A stretch of DNA of 64,000 nucleotides from Spartinivicinus poritis (GTDB lineage: Bacteria > Pseudomonadota > Gammaproteobacteria > Pseudomonadales > Zooshikellaceae), in NCBI RefSeq assembly GCF_028858535.1, contig NZ_JAPMOU010000027.1:1-64000 (forward strand), read 5' to 3'. The position numbers were made by a program, and so were the translations under genes. This document shows positions 7,841 to 16,570 of the stretch, piece by piece. How positions within the stretch are numbered: position 1 is the stretch's first letter; every line of letters starts with the position of its first letter. Under the pieces are notes generated by a model. It had not been told where the DNA came from and did no database searches. It saw only the letters and a list, made by a program, of their open reading frames with translations.

Positions 7841-9649
7841 TTAACGGTATGAGGCTACCTTTGATGAAAACTCATTCATTGCTCTTACTGCATCTATCTG
7901 TCCCTCGATACCCATAGGGATACCGTGAGCTTCTGAAAAACGCTTCGGCGTGGCATAGAAAGGAATCGCATTACCACCCATCACACTTTTAACTACATTA
8001 TAACCTACAGCATAGTTGCCATTTGTATCACCATGATCAACCCCATGGTTAAGGCTCATATTGTGTCCAAACTCATGGCGCATTACAGTCGTACCACAAT
8101 TGATTGAGCCTGTTCCAACCATATTGTATGAGCTAGCTCTGACCCAAGCTAATCCACAACCATCTTCGGTTCCCTCATAATAAATGGCATCTGCATTCAG
8201 CTCGTTTCTCCAAGACTGTACTAGCTCGTCGTTACGCAGCTCTCTTAGGGGATCACCTAGTTTTTGCCAATGGCTCTTAGCTTGTATTTTCTTAAGGCCA
8301 ACCATTCTCAAACGAAAGTTTGCACCGGAGTTTTCAAGTGCTTCATTAGTTAAGCTAAAGCTTTCAAACATTCTAGCCCTTGCAGCACTCTCCCCTAGCT
8401 TTGAAGCTACCTTGTCGCTATAGAGCATCAATATATCAATCACTAGAGTTTCTTGCTGCCACAAGCCGTTTTCATCAACCTTAAATGAAACCGTTTGCCC
8501 ATTTTCAATGCTCACTGCATTATCATCGTTATTATTTATCCCATGAACATTAAAAGACCATGCAGCATCAGTTTTAACCGTTACACGAGTATTTTTAGGT
8601 GAAGGGTATGGTAAATATAAGTCACGAACCCAGTTACCGTTACTAAACTCAATAATTGAGTTTGGTCTAACTAATTGTGGTACTCGGCCATTTACCAGCT
8701 CTTTTGCCTGATAAACCTTAACTGGGCTTTTAGTGACTTCCCACTGCTCATTTTCAGCAATGTAAGTTAATTCGTATTCATCCCCTGTATTTAATTTCAA
8801 GGACTGGTAATTATTAATATTTGCTCCATCAATAGTCGCAGTCCATGTCGCATTTGACTGCAACACTACCTTGTCTCTATTGCCTGCAACAGCTGGGAGA
8901 TGAAGAGTACGTACCCAGTTGCCATCATAGAATTTTACCTTTGTACGTGGAGAAGTTGGTGAAGGCATATGGCTAGTTGCATCTTTAGCCGTTAAAGAAC
9001 GAACTGGCGCTTTTTCTAATAACCATTTCTGAAAGCTTTTATCAAACTTAAAAACGTATTCGTCACCCGTTTTAAGGAGAGTTGTACTTTTATATAACTG
9101 ATTTGCAGAGCTGATTTGAGCACTCCAGGTAGCATCAGACCTGAAGACAACATAATCACCATCAGATGCCTGGCTAGGTAAAGTTACCTTACGCGCCCAG
9201 TTACCATTTGATAAGTTATAGAAAGTTACTTTAGTTGGGTTATTTGGGATAACTGCTCCACTGTCATTTGGAGTTAAGTGGCTTACATTGTTTCCCTTAA
9301 TTACCCAGGAGTTTTTATTATGGTTATAAGTAAAGGAATAACTATCATTTCTTGAAATAACAAGCTCTTTTAATGGGATGTCTACAGAACCGGTATCTAA
9401 ATAAGATTTGTATCCAGCTACAGAGTTTATGGCAACTTGAGAACCATTAGCTGGAGTCGTTGGTAAGGTTATATTTTTAGTCCAGTTTCCATCATAAAGT
9501 TTAAAGGTGATTTTATCATAGCCTGATGGCAAAACCCCTCCACCGTTGCTATTAGGTGTAAGGCTGACTTCATTAGCATAAGCAAGATTTAGGGTTGCAG
9601 AAGTACATGCTAAGACCCCTAAAAAATACTTAAGATTCTTCTTTGCCAT
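7841..9649 (-). CDS. Secreted zinc metalloprotease with four N-terminal repeats
   Basis: This protein of about 602 aa has a signal peptide (MAKKNLKYFLGVLACTSATL..., cut after AYA), four repeats of about 95 residues and a C-terminal catalytic domain. Each repeat carries a (D/S)GNW-x-R/K-x-(L/V)-x-LP motif. The catalytic domain has HEFGHNMSLNH (the HExxHxxGxxH-type zinc motif with Ser-Leu-Asn before the third His) and a downstream SVMGG that may be the Met-turn. It starts with DILMLYSDKV, as in peptidyl-Asp/reprolysin-like peptidases. The ATG at 9649 is chosen because AAGGAGAG stands 6 nt before it; a longer frame to 9670 lacks such a site. The repeats probably bind substrate or surface. The partner gene follows. 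Confidence 0.8.
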   Translation of the reverse strand: MAKKNLKYFLGVLACTSATLNLAYANEVSLTPNSNGGGVLPSGYDKITFKLYDGNWTKNITLPTTPANGSQVAINSVAGYKSYLDTGSVDIPLKELVISRNDSYSFTYNHNKNSWVIKGNNVSHLTPNDSGAVIPNNPTKVTFYNLSNGNWARKVTLPSQASDGDYVVFRSDATWSAQISSANQLYKSTTLLKTGDEYVFKFDKSFQKWLLEKAPVRSLTAKDATSHMPSPTSPRTKVKFYDGNWVRTLHLPAVAGNRDKVVLQSNATWTATIDGANINNYQSLKLNTGDEYELTYIAENEQWEVTKSPVKVYQAKELVNGRVPQLVRPNSIIEFSNGNWVRDLYLPYPSPKNTRVTVKTDAAWSFNVHGINNNDDNAVSIENGQTVSFKVDENGLWQQETLVIDILMLYSDKVASKLGESAARARMFESFSLTNEALENSGANFRLRMVGLKKIQAKSHWQKLGDPLRELRNDELVQSWRNELNADAIYYEGTEDGCGLAWVRASSYNMVGTGSINCGTTVMRHEFGHNMSLNHGVDHGDTNGNYAVGYNVVKSVMGGNAIPFYATPKRFSEAHGIPMGIEGQIDAVRAMNEFSSKVASYR

Positions 9650-9737
9650 GCAGACTCTCCTTAAACTCAACGCGCATAATTAAAAGTGATCAGATATTAA
9701 CCACTTAAAGATCTTTAAGCGTGACTGAGTTCACATG

Positions 9738-9772
9738 CAGATCAAAGCTTGAGCTGATCAAGTTTTGATCTG
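9738..9772. promoter_or_regulatory. 15-bp inverted repeat upstream of the metalloprotease gene
   Basis: CAGATCAAAGCTTGA (9738-9752) and TCAAGTTTTGATCTG (9758-9772) can pair over 15 positions with one G-T wobble and a 5-nt loop. It lies about 90-120 bp before the protease start. No U-run follows on either strand, so an operator or mRNA leader hairpin is more likely than a terminator. Confidence 0.45.
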
Positions 9773-10136
9773 CGACAGCCTTCACAAAATCGATTAAAAA
9801 TTAAACAGGCATGCTATACAAACACACATAAGGTAAGCAGGGATTAAGTCATGCAATAAAAGTTATTTATTTTTGTAATATTTTCCGCACTCAATTCGCA
9901 CATAGTCCATTTTGAAAGTTTTATTCTTCAAAATCAAACAGTTAAATCATTATCTGAAAATTTTACTGGGTGAGATTTATCCAAAAATGGAGACCAAACT
10001 CACACGAGAAATACTCTCAATTAATAACGGAATAGAATAAAAATTTGGATGTATATGCGGAAAAATAGAGACTGAAGCTATCACCGGAAGCCAAAAGCTT
10101 AAGCTTTTCACTCCCAGGATATTACGTTAAAAGGTA
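9773..10136. other. Gap between protease promoter region and RRM gene
   Basis: About 360 bases without a supported gene. The only structure seen is a short palindrome AAAAGCTTAAGCTTTT at 10093-10108, which could be a weak terminator for the RRM gene on the minus strand. Confidence 0.4.
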
Positions 10137-10409
10137 TTAATACCTTCTACGTTGAGGACGGCTGTTAGATTTAGGTTGTGCTTGATTCACTTTGATATTA
10201 CGGCCTTGCAAAGAGGTACCATTTAACCCTTTGATAGCCGCATCAGCTTCAGAGTTATTTTCCATTTCAACAAAACCAAAGCCTTTAGACTGACCTGAGT
10301 TACGATCAGTAATAAGATCCACACTTGCTACAGTGCCATAAGCTGAAAAAGCTTCTCTCAAATCATCGGCTGTTACACTATAAGACAGGTTGCCAACGTA
10401 CATTTTCAT
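10137..10409 (-). CDS. RRM-domain RNA-binding protein
   Basis: A 90-aa single RNA recognition motif with RNP2 (MYVGNLSY) and RNP1 (KGFGFVEM) followed by a basic, Asn/Gln/Arg-rich tail ending QRRRY. Such small bacterial RRM proteins bind single-stranded RNA and are often cold- or stress-induced. The ATG at 10409 is chosen because GAGGAA precedes it; the frame is open further upstream without a good site. The long AT-rich leader (10410-10500) may hold regulatory RNA structure, as is common for cold-induced genes. Confidence 0.88.
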   Translation of the reverse strand: MKMYVGNLSYSVTADDLREAFSAYGTVASVDLITDRNSGQSKGFGFVEMENNSEADAAIKGLNGTSLQGRNIKVNQAQPKSNSRPQRRRY

Positions 10410-10818
10410 AGACTTTCCTCTATTTTGTGTGTTGATAGAGATAGCACTATCGAAAACCAAACACACAAATTACTCGATAGAGAAAACCATCTTTAGATGA
10501 TTCGTTGTAACTCCGTCAAACTTATCTAATAACTACAAATCAATTAGACGCAGCATACTACTCTATCTTGGTGTTTAATACTATTAATACCAGCTAGCAT
10601 CACCCCAGAATCACACTTTCTATACTGTATGCTTTGTAGCTGTGTGAATTGTGGAGTTCTGCTAGGGCTGGGTGAGTGATAGTTGTTACTAGAACTAAGA
10701 GCGAGGTGTGACGTTAAGCTTACTACTGTTTATCACTGCTCTATGTAGCTGATGGAGTAAATATTGCCCATTCAGTTAGTGTTAGAGCCAGGTTGCACGA
10801 GTGAACACTTACCTGAAA
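10410..10818. other. Leader/intergenic region with an imperfect inverted repeat
   Basis: This stretch holds the promoter and leader of the RRM gene. Between 10594 and 10665 there is an imperfect inverted repeat (CTAGC ... AATCACAC ... GTGTGAATT ... GCTAG) of unknown role. No gene is supported. Confidence 0.35.
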
Positions 10819-11262
10819 TTAATCTATCTCACCAATATCTTCATTCCACAACCCAGGTGAAGCCTTAATAAAGCTCTTCATTAAGTCAACACACTCTGAT
10901 TCTTGAAGAACATCAACTTCTACCCCTTTTTCTCGCAGTAGATCTTCTTGTCCCTTAAAGGTAATATTTTCACCAACAATCACTTTAGGAATTTGATAAA
11001 GCAATATAGCTCCGGTACACATTGGACATGGTGATAGCGTGGTATATAAAACACACTCACGATAGACAGTAGCTGGTTGACGCCCCGCACTTTCTAATGC
11101 ATCCATTTCACCGTGAAGCACTACACTGCCCTTCTGTATCCTCTTGTTATGCCCTCTTCCAATAATTTGGTTATTATGAACAAGAACAGAGCCAATAGGT
11201 ATCCCCCCTTCTTTTAGGCCTTTGTTGGCTTCCTCTATAGCTGCTTCCATGAACTTATCCAT
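10819..11262 (-). CDS. Cytosine deaminase, fungal FCY1 type
   Basis: A 147-aa zinc deaminase of the CDA fold. The zinc site is His50-x-Glu52 (LHGEMDA) plus Cys79-Pro-Met-Cys82 (SPCPMC). The sequence follows yeast cytosine deaminase closely in places: GGIPIGS, GRGHNKR-x-QKGS, LYTTLSPC-x-MCTGAI, and a C-terminal ...W-x-EDIGE. It is therefore likely to convert cytosine to uracil and ammonia in pyrimidine salvage. It is not the bacterial amidohydrolase CodA type and not TadA. It stands alone, with no codB-like permease nearby. Confidence 0.82.
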   Translation of the reverse strand: MDKFMEAAIEEANKGLKEGGIPIGSVLVHNNQIIGRGHNKRIQKGSVVLHGEMDALESAGRQPATVYRECVLYTTLSPCPMCTGAILLYQIPKVIVGENITFKGQEDLLREKGVEVDVLQESECVDLMKSFIKASPGLWNEDIGEID

Positions 11263-11502
11263 TTCAATTCATCCTAAAGTACAATAATGCCTGGTTGAGT
11301 TTGCTTAATGCTACTGTATTGTTTAGTAAGGACCTACGCAAGATTTATCACTTTGTTTGGATGTGAAGAAGCACAGCACTTGCCGTCCATCCACTTATAA
11401 GACAACAACCCAGTACATAAATAAACCAAATCCAGGCTGTCAAGACTAGAAATGATAGTACTGACAATATTGTCAATTGATATCAATTTCATGGTAATAA
11501 AA

Positions 11503-11528
11503 AAGCCAAGGTTGGTTATCCTTGGCTT
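11503..11528 (-). terminator. Intrinsic terminator
   Basis: A perfect 9-bp stem AAGCCAAGG/CCTTGGCTT with an 8-nt loop. Read on the minus strand it is followed by TTTTATTACC, so it ends transcription of the S74-domain gene pair just upstream. Confidence 0.75.
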
Positions 11529-11559
11529 AATTTGGAGTGGAATCAAATAATAATAGCTT

Positions 11560-12033
11560 TTAAAGACCTAAATGCTCACGTAGTTCCTTGTTCTCTTGTT
11601 TTAACTCTTTCACTGCTTCGATTAGAACACCAACTAGCCCAGCATAATTAACTTTTTTAAGTGTTACTTCAGTACCACTTTTATCTGTAACTTTGATTGC
11701 CTGAATTAGCTCAGGAAACACTTTTTCTACATCCTGAGCAATTACACCAATATCTTTTCCTTGAGGAAGGTTTTCTATACCAGTTTCCTCAGAACTTTTC
11801 CATTCAAAAGACTTTCCTTTCAGTTTGGATACTTTTTCTAAGGCTTTATCAACCTGGACAGTATTTTTTTTCAGACTTTGGTCGCTGAAACGCATAAAAT
11901 TTGGATTTGCCCTGCAATCCCAGTAAGCTTTGCCAGTCGTAGCACCAGTTTGAAGCACACATGACTCGTGTGAATAAGAGTGAGAAAGTGTTGAAATTGA
12001 CCCTAGAACTAAGATGCCAATTAATTTTTTCAT
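11560..12033 (-). CDS. Secreted small protein with a peptidase S74 autocleaving domain (1)
   Basis: A signal peptide (MKKLIGILVLGSISTLSHSYS) is followed by only about 28 residues and then a peptidase S74 (intramolecular chaperone) domain. The autocleavage motif is intact: Ser50-Asp-Gln-Ser-Leu-Lys55, giving the Ser/Lys dyad at spacing +5 as in phage endosialidase chaperones. Further family features are DIGVIAQDVEKVFPEL, VNYAGLVGVLIEAVKEL and a C-terminal coiled coil. In phages this domain trimerises a large fibre and then cuts itself off. Here the passenger would be a short Cys-containing peptide (Cys25, Cys40). It is followed by a terminator and preceded by a paralogue. Confidence 0.8.
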   Translation of the reverse strand: MKKLIGILVLGSISTLSHSYSHESCVLQTGATTGKAYWDCRANPNFMRFSDQSLKKNTVQVDKALEKVSKLKGKSFEWKSSEETGIENLPQGKDIGVIAQDVEKVFPELIQAIKVTDKSGTEVTLKKVNYAGLVGVLIEAVKELKQENKELREHLGL

Positions 12034-12097
12034 TGTCGTTCGCCCGTATTTTATTTACATCAATTATTCTAACTTGGAAAGTAGCTAATTAGATAAG

Positions 12098-12493
12098 TTA
12101 TAATCTTAATTGATCACTCAAGATTTGATTCTCTTTTTTCAGCTCCTTGACAGCCTCAATTAATAACCCAATAAGGCCAGCATAATTTACTGTTTTTAAA
12201 GTTTTAATTTTACCATCTTCGCTGTTAATGATGGAATTTTGCACAAGTTCAGGAAATAGTTTTTCCACATCTTGAGCAATGACTCCTATGTCCTTTTTAT
12301 TATTTTTATTCCATACAAAAGATACTCCTCTTAATTGAGATAACTTTTCTAAAGCATTATCTATTTGTACTGGGTTTTCCTTTAGTTTTATATCACTAAA
12401 TCGCACAGCACAGCTTTTGGTATTACAGTACGCATAAGCATTTGAAATAGATATAATTGCAATTAAAAAAGCTGATGCGAATAATTTTTTCAT
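12098..12493 (-). CDS. Secreted small protein with a peptidase S74 autocleaving domain (2)
   Basis: A paralogue of the next gene downstream, shorter still. A signal peptide (MKKLFASAFLIAIISISNAYA) is followed by a passenger of about 11 residues, YCNTKSCAVRF, directly before Ser33-Asp-Ile-Lys-Leu-Lys38, the S74 Ser/Lys dyad. The rest matches the chaperone domain (KKDIGVIAQDVEKLFPEL, VNYAGLIGLLIEAVKEL) and ends in a coiled coil. Cleavage before Ser33 would release a tiny two-Cys peptide. The 64-nt gap between the paralogues suggests one transcript. The function is unknown. Confidence 0.78.
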   Translation of the reverse strand: MKKLFASAFLIAIISISNAYAYCNTKSCAVRFSDIKLKENPVQIDNALEKLSQLRGVSFVWNKNNKKDIGVIAQDVEKLFPELVQNSIINSEDGKIKTLKTVNYAGLIGLLIEAVKELKKENQILSDQLRL

Positions 12494-12783
12494 TATAGTT
12501 CAGTCGTACGCTATTTATATCAAATGTTACAACAAAGTATCACTCCGAAATAAAGCAAAAGTATAGTTTATTTTTGTAACAAACTGTATCTAAAAGCCGC
12601 TCATTAATACCTATAAAAAACCACTTTTAGTACTATACAAAAAAAGACCTACATAGTAACAAGTTGTTAGCACGCTTTATTGATTCATTCCCACCCAACT
12701 TTCAACATTGAAATTAGGACAAGTTTATTTAGTTAGCATTTTCCATAGCTATATCTAGTAGGGATGTAGTTTTCTATTGAAAA

Positions 12784-12807
12784 AAATCCCCTAACAGGGG
12801 CTTTTTA
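12784..12807. terminator. Intrinsic terminator-like hairpin
   Basis: AAATCCCC TAACA GGGGCTTTTT forms a short G/C stem with A/T flanks and U-runs on both strands. It lies 30 nt after the end of the frameshifted minus-strand gene and could serve as its terminator. Confidence 0.65.
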
Positions 12808-12835
12808 AAAAATATTGATTTATTACGTACTTACC

Positions 12836-13402
12836 TTAATCTTCTGTTGGCTCCTCCAACTCGTCAGGAAGTATAGTGGCTACGGGTCTATATTCCTCTA
12901 TATAATTAAACAGTCCTGGGTTATTTTTTGTCTTACTTTTTAAATTCTTTTGCTAATCCTTCATAACTAACATGCCCAAACAAGCTATTCAACTTTATAA
13001 CGAGATCCCTGCAAAAATACTCTTCTTGGATCGTCATTATCCCAATCACAAGAACTATCATAAACTGTATTATTAAGCTGTACTATAGCATTTAAAGCAG
13101 GCCCACCAAGTATGAAACCATTCAGCTCAAAAACATGCTCTATCGGAACTCGATCTTTTGCAACTAATGTAATTTTATAAAGATGTGATGAATTTTCTTC
13201 AAATGAAAGTGGAGTATCATCTGTATTTATAGATAACTGCCTTTTACTATCAAAACAGAAACATCTCCAATTTCTAGTTTAGGATAAAACATGTCTGCTG
13301 AACCAGTCATAAACCAGTACTCCAGGTTATAACTAGTCATAAAAAGAACCATCGCGCCAAGTTTAAATATTTTTCAACAAAAGGCTCCATTAACTTTTTC
13401 AT
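12836..13402 (-). pseudogene. Frameshifted hypothetical gene
   Basis: Pieces in different frames read in one direction on the minus strand and join into one protein of about 185 aa. It starts MKKLMEPFVEKYLNLARW and continues YNLEYWFMTGSADMFYPKLEIGD, then KITLVAKDRVPIEHVFEL-x3-ILGGPALNAIVQLN, SCDWDNDDPRRVFLQGSRYK, LFGHVSYEGLAKEF and NYIEEYRPVATILPDELEEP. At least three frameshifts separate these blocks. I do not recognise the family. It may be a decayed accessory or immunity-type gene. Confidence 0.5.
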
Positions 13403-13934
13403 CTTTTACTTATTCTAATGCAACACTGTTCCACTCTATCAACTCGCTTGAGACCTGTCTGCTAAATACAAATAATCCCCCTATCTCTCTTTCCACAAGA
13501 GAAATACTTTGCCTAATTGCTTATAAAACAAGCCAATAGCCTTTGCTTTATTTGCAAAGTTAATTCTGTTAAAACTATTGATTCTATTCTTTTAAAAAAC
13601 AACTTTTCAAGATTTAAAAGATATCCCTGCATCAAAACACCCCTCCCCCCCAACTCTATGCTGCTTACCACCCCCTAAAGAGTTAATAACAACATTTATA
13701 CATTTCTTAAGATTATATAGAAAACTATTTGAAGGAGGAATAGTCACCTATTATTAGTAGCATTTATGATTAGAAATAATTAGCATTAAGCCTACTACTA
13801 TCCCTAATAATGGTTGTATCAAATGCGAAGCTTTTTAGTGTTTACTCAATACGAATTCAGTTAATAATTAGGCGATATTTTTCTATTTGACTAAGATATA
13901 AAATTAGAGCTTTTACTAGGTTATAAAGCTACCA
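13403..13934. other. Gap without a gene
   Basis: About 530 AT-rich bases with a C-run at 13640-13655. No open frame, repeat or structured element stood out. Confidence 0.4.
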
Positions 13935-14246
13935 ATGACAGATAGTGATGTTGATAACAACAAGCTTGAGGAGTCTCCTCCCTCCATAAACCGAAAGCTC
14001 GTGTATATTGCGATTTTATGGTTACCACTTATACTATCTGCATTGCTATTTCCTGCCATGCTTTACACCAGTGTGCTGGTGGTATTTGGGGTATTTTTGG
14101 TTGTTTGGTATAGCTTGATCGCCAAGCTCATCCGTAGACCTGAGCTTGGCCAATATAAAGTAGTATTTATAATTGAACTAGTGGCAGTTAGCTGCTTTTT
14201 ATGCATTGCAGTACTTGCTTATTTTTTATTCCAAATGTCAAAGTAA
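13935..14246 (+). CDS. Small membrane protein, function unknown
   Basis: A 103-aa protein with a charged N-terminus and about three membrane helices (starting near residues 23, 45 and 78). There is no clear Shine-Dalgarno. It stands alone, convergent with the solute-binding protein gene. No family is recognised. Confidence 0.55.
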   Translation: MTDSDVDNNKLEESPPSINRKLVYIAILWLPLILSALLFPAMLYTSVLVVFGVFLVVWYSLIAKLIRRPELGQYKVVFIIELVAVSCFLCIAVLAYFLFQMSK

Positions 14247-14321
14247 TAGGACTTGAGTATTTTAACCTATAGTATCTACTCTGATATAGGAAGTTTCTCT
14301 AAAATATATAAAATAGCCAAT

Positions 14322-15047
14322 TTAATTAGCTATTTTACGAAAAAAATCATCACGAATAGCTTTAATTCTATTTTCACTCGCCATTGTTTCAAGCACTTTT
14401 GTTATTTGCTTAACCAGCTTAGAGTTTCGCCTATGCAGATAATGATAAAGCTTTATTTTTTGAAGAGGTGGCTCTAGAATTTTAATATTGCTATACTCAT
14501 TAGCTTTTAAAAAAGGAACCAGAGTTATCCTATCGTTAATACCAAAATCTAGATGCTGAGAATTAACGCTCTGCAATAACTGCTCCATACTGGATAAAAC
14601 TTCCACACCAGAAAATCCTTTGGTACCATTCGTAATAAACCTAATGCCTCTAATATAGCCAATCGTATTATGCTGAATACTGCGCCACCCAGAAATAGTA
14701 AACCTTTTTAATTCTTCTTTCCCAGTAAAAGCAACTCCCTCTATATGGGCAACAGCTACTGGTACCATCACTAAATTTGGATAATCTCTATTAGTGCCAT
14801 AAATACGGAATAGTTCCCCATCGGTATTGCCTTTATTTGCTTCAATTAACGTTCTTTTCCAACCAGGATAATATCTAACCTCAAGCTCACCACCTATATT
14901 ATGATAAGCCTCTTTCATCACCAAAATAACTAATTGAACAAGTAAATCAGCACCTTCACCTGTGGATATCACCCACTTTTTTGCAGAAAAACAAGATGAT
15001 GCCCAAACAAGGCATACAAGGCATAAAAAATTACAATACTTTCTCAT
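14322..15047 (-). CDS. Periplasmic solute-binding protein, family 3-like
   Basis: A 241-aa protein with a signal peptide (cut near CFSA-KK) and the fold signature of the amino-acid binding family: WVISTGEGADLL at the N-terminus, a VRYYPGWKRTLIEANKGNTDGEL block, and a second-lobe region around GVEVLSSMEQLL. No ABC permease or ATPase gene is next to it. Such orphan proteins may sense or bind ligands instead of feeding a transporter. It is one of four similar orphans in the window (also at 21982, 28206 and 43941). Confidence 0.75.
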   Translation of the reverse strand: MRKYCNFLCLVCLVWASSCFSAKKWVISTGEGADLLVQLVILVMKEAYHNIGGELEVRYYPGWKRTLIEANKGNTDGELFRIYGTNRDYPNLVMVPVAVAHIEGVAFTGKEELKRFTISGWRSIQHNTIGYIRGIRFITNGTKGFSGVEVLSSMEQLLQSVNSQHLDFGINDRITLVPFLKANEYSNIKILEPPLQKIKLYHYLHRRNSKLVKQITKVLETMASENRIKAIRDDFFRKIAN

Positions 15048-15380
15048 TCAGCACCTTTTTAGCAAAAAAGCACTTCATTAAAATAGCTAATACTATTTTG
15101 GCCTCTTTCTATTCTCCTGTATATTTATAGTCTAGCTAAATACAATAAACTCTTACTAATATGCTCCAATTAGGTCATCGACCATATTTTTAAGCCTTGC
15201 CATAATTTGCCATAATGCATCATCAAACTGCCTATTTTAGTCTCTTAACTGGCCTAGTTACTTGGTTTAATTCCCTAGTAAGGTGTGATTAGAAGTATAT
15301 GCACTTTGGATATTGAAAGCCCAAGACATTATTTGTGGAGAAGACACATAGTATATACAAACTATAGGGGACACCAAGAA

Positions 15381-16232
15381 ATGACCATTAGTAAAATGAA
15401 ACCAAATAAAAATAAGGTCTATATCAACTATCGGCTCCGCTATCTAGTGTACAGCTGTCTTATGCTTACAATAGCAATGACCTTATTGGCTAGCTTTCAG
15501 TCGGGTGCAGAGCAAACATACTTCCACCCGTTGCTATCCCTAACTCAATACACCGAAAGCAAGCCCATTATCAGTGATACCAACTTGTTGGCCAACCAAC
15601 AGTCTGAACAACCCCTCATAGCCAAAGAACAGCTTTTCATCATTGATAGCTCACAACTTATGTCTAAGCCCAGCTTGAGCACGGCTAAAACGTTGTTAAT
15701 TAAAGCCCTTTTACAGTTAACACCAAACGATCGCTTTAACATTATTGCTGTTAATAGCAACTTCCAACAACTATTTCCCAACTCAAAGCGTGCAAACTTA
15801 CTAAGTGTAGCCGATGCTATTGCTTTCGTAGACACACTATCCATTAATGGAAAAGGCGAACTTCTACCTGCCCTTCGGGTATCAGCAGCGTCCCCAGTCC
15901 CAAAAGACATAGGTAACAGTCAGATCATTTTACTGTCGAGTGGTCAACTTGGTTATCAGCAGTTATTAGAGTTTACTCAGCGCCATATTGGCAAAAAACA
16001 ATTATTTTCATTCGTAATTGAAAGTCAGACACATGTTATCTTAGTGAAGGATGTAGCTCATGCTAAAAGTAGAGCGCTACAGATTATTTCGCTGGGTTCA
16101 AACAAAACTGAAAACACCAATATAGCTTTGCAGTTGCTAGCACTTCCTGTAGCGCAAAGCTATTCAATTACCCCAACCAGTTTAACCAAAGAGATAAAAG
16201 CAACTACTTCCTTACTATCTCATTCACTATAA
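15381..16232 (+). CDS. Membrane-anchored VWA-like protein with a degenerate metal site
   Basis: A protein of about 283 aa with one membrane segment (YLVYSCLMLTIAMTLLASF) and a periplasmic von Willebrand A-like domain. The first strand reads LFIIDSSQLM, in place of the usual D-x-S-x-S metal site, so the site is incomplete. Later parts (DRFNIIAVNSNFQQLFP, VDTLSINGKGELLPALR, SQIILLSSGQLGYQQLL) follow VWA order and resemble the VWA part of marine sortase-target/VIT-type proteins, without the VIT domain. The start at 15381 is chosen because AGGGGAC precedes it; a GTG at 15285 is also possible. No partner genes are nearby. Confidence 0.5.
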   Translation: MTISKMKPNKNKVYINYRLRYLVYSCLMLTIAMTLLASFQSGAEQTYFHPLLSLTQYTESKPIISDTNLLANQQSEQPLIAKEQLFIIDSSQLMSKPSLSTAKTLLIKALLQLTPNDRFNIIAVNSNFQQLFPNSKRANLLSVADAIAFVDTLSINGKGELLPALRVSAASPVPKDIGNSQIILLSSGQLGYQQLLEFTQRHIGKKQLFSFVIESQTHVILVKDVAHAKSRALQIISLGSNKTENTNIALQLLALPVAQSYSITPTSLTKEIKATTSLLSHSL

Positions 16233-16570
16233 GCTCCAAGGGTAAAATAGTGATTTATTACTCAAACCCAAAACAAACCAACTTGCTAGCGTGAAACCAG
16301 CCACTAAAACTTATATGTGAGAGGTATATGCTAATAAAAAGGACTAAACTTATAGCCATCATTGCACCCCAATACAGTTAGTGGCTACATAGTTCAGACA
16401 ACTTATATGTTTAGCTGAGTAAAATGACCGTGAGAATTAGCTATAAGTTTAAACATAATTTCATCTTGGCAATAAAAAAATATTAACAGCCGCACAGCAC
16501 TTTAATACATATTCCCTATACTACTTACTACAAGCTAATGGAAGAGAACCTTGTTCCAGACAGGCACACA
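16233..16570. other. Intergenic region
   Basis: About 340 AT-rich bases without a supported gene or clear structure. It presumably holds the promoter of the next gene, whose frame is open back to an ATG at 16538. Confidence 0.4.

Noticed and set aside
11334-11546. 70-codon open frame on the minus strand
   Set aside because: It runs across the intrinsic terminator at 11503-11528 and has no ribosome site.
14253-14477. 74-codon open frame on the plus strand
   Set aside because: It lies mostly antisense to the end of a solute-binding protein gene and shows no protein-like features.
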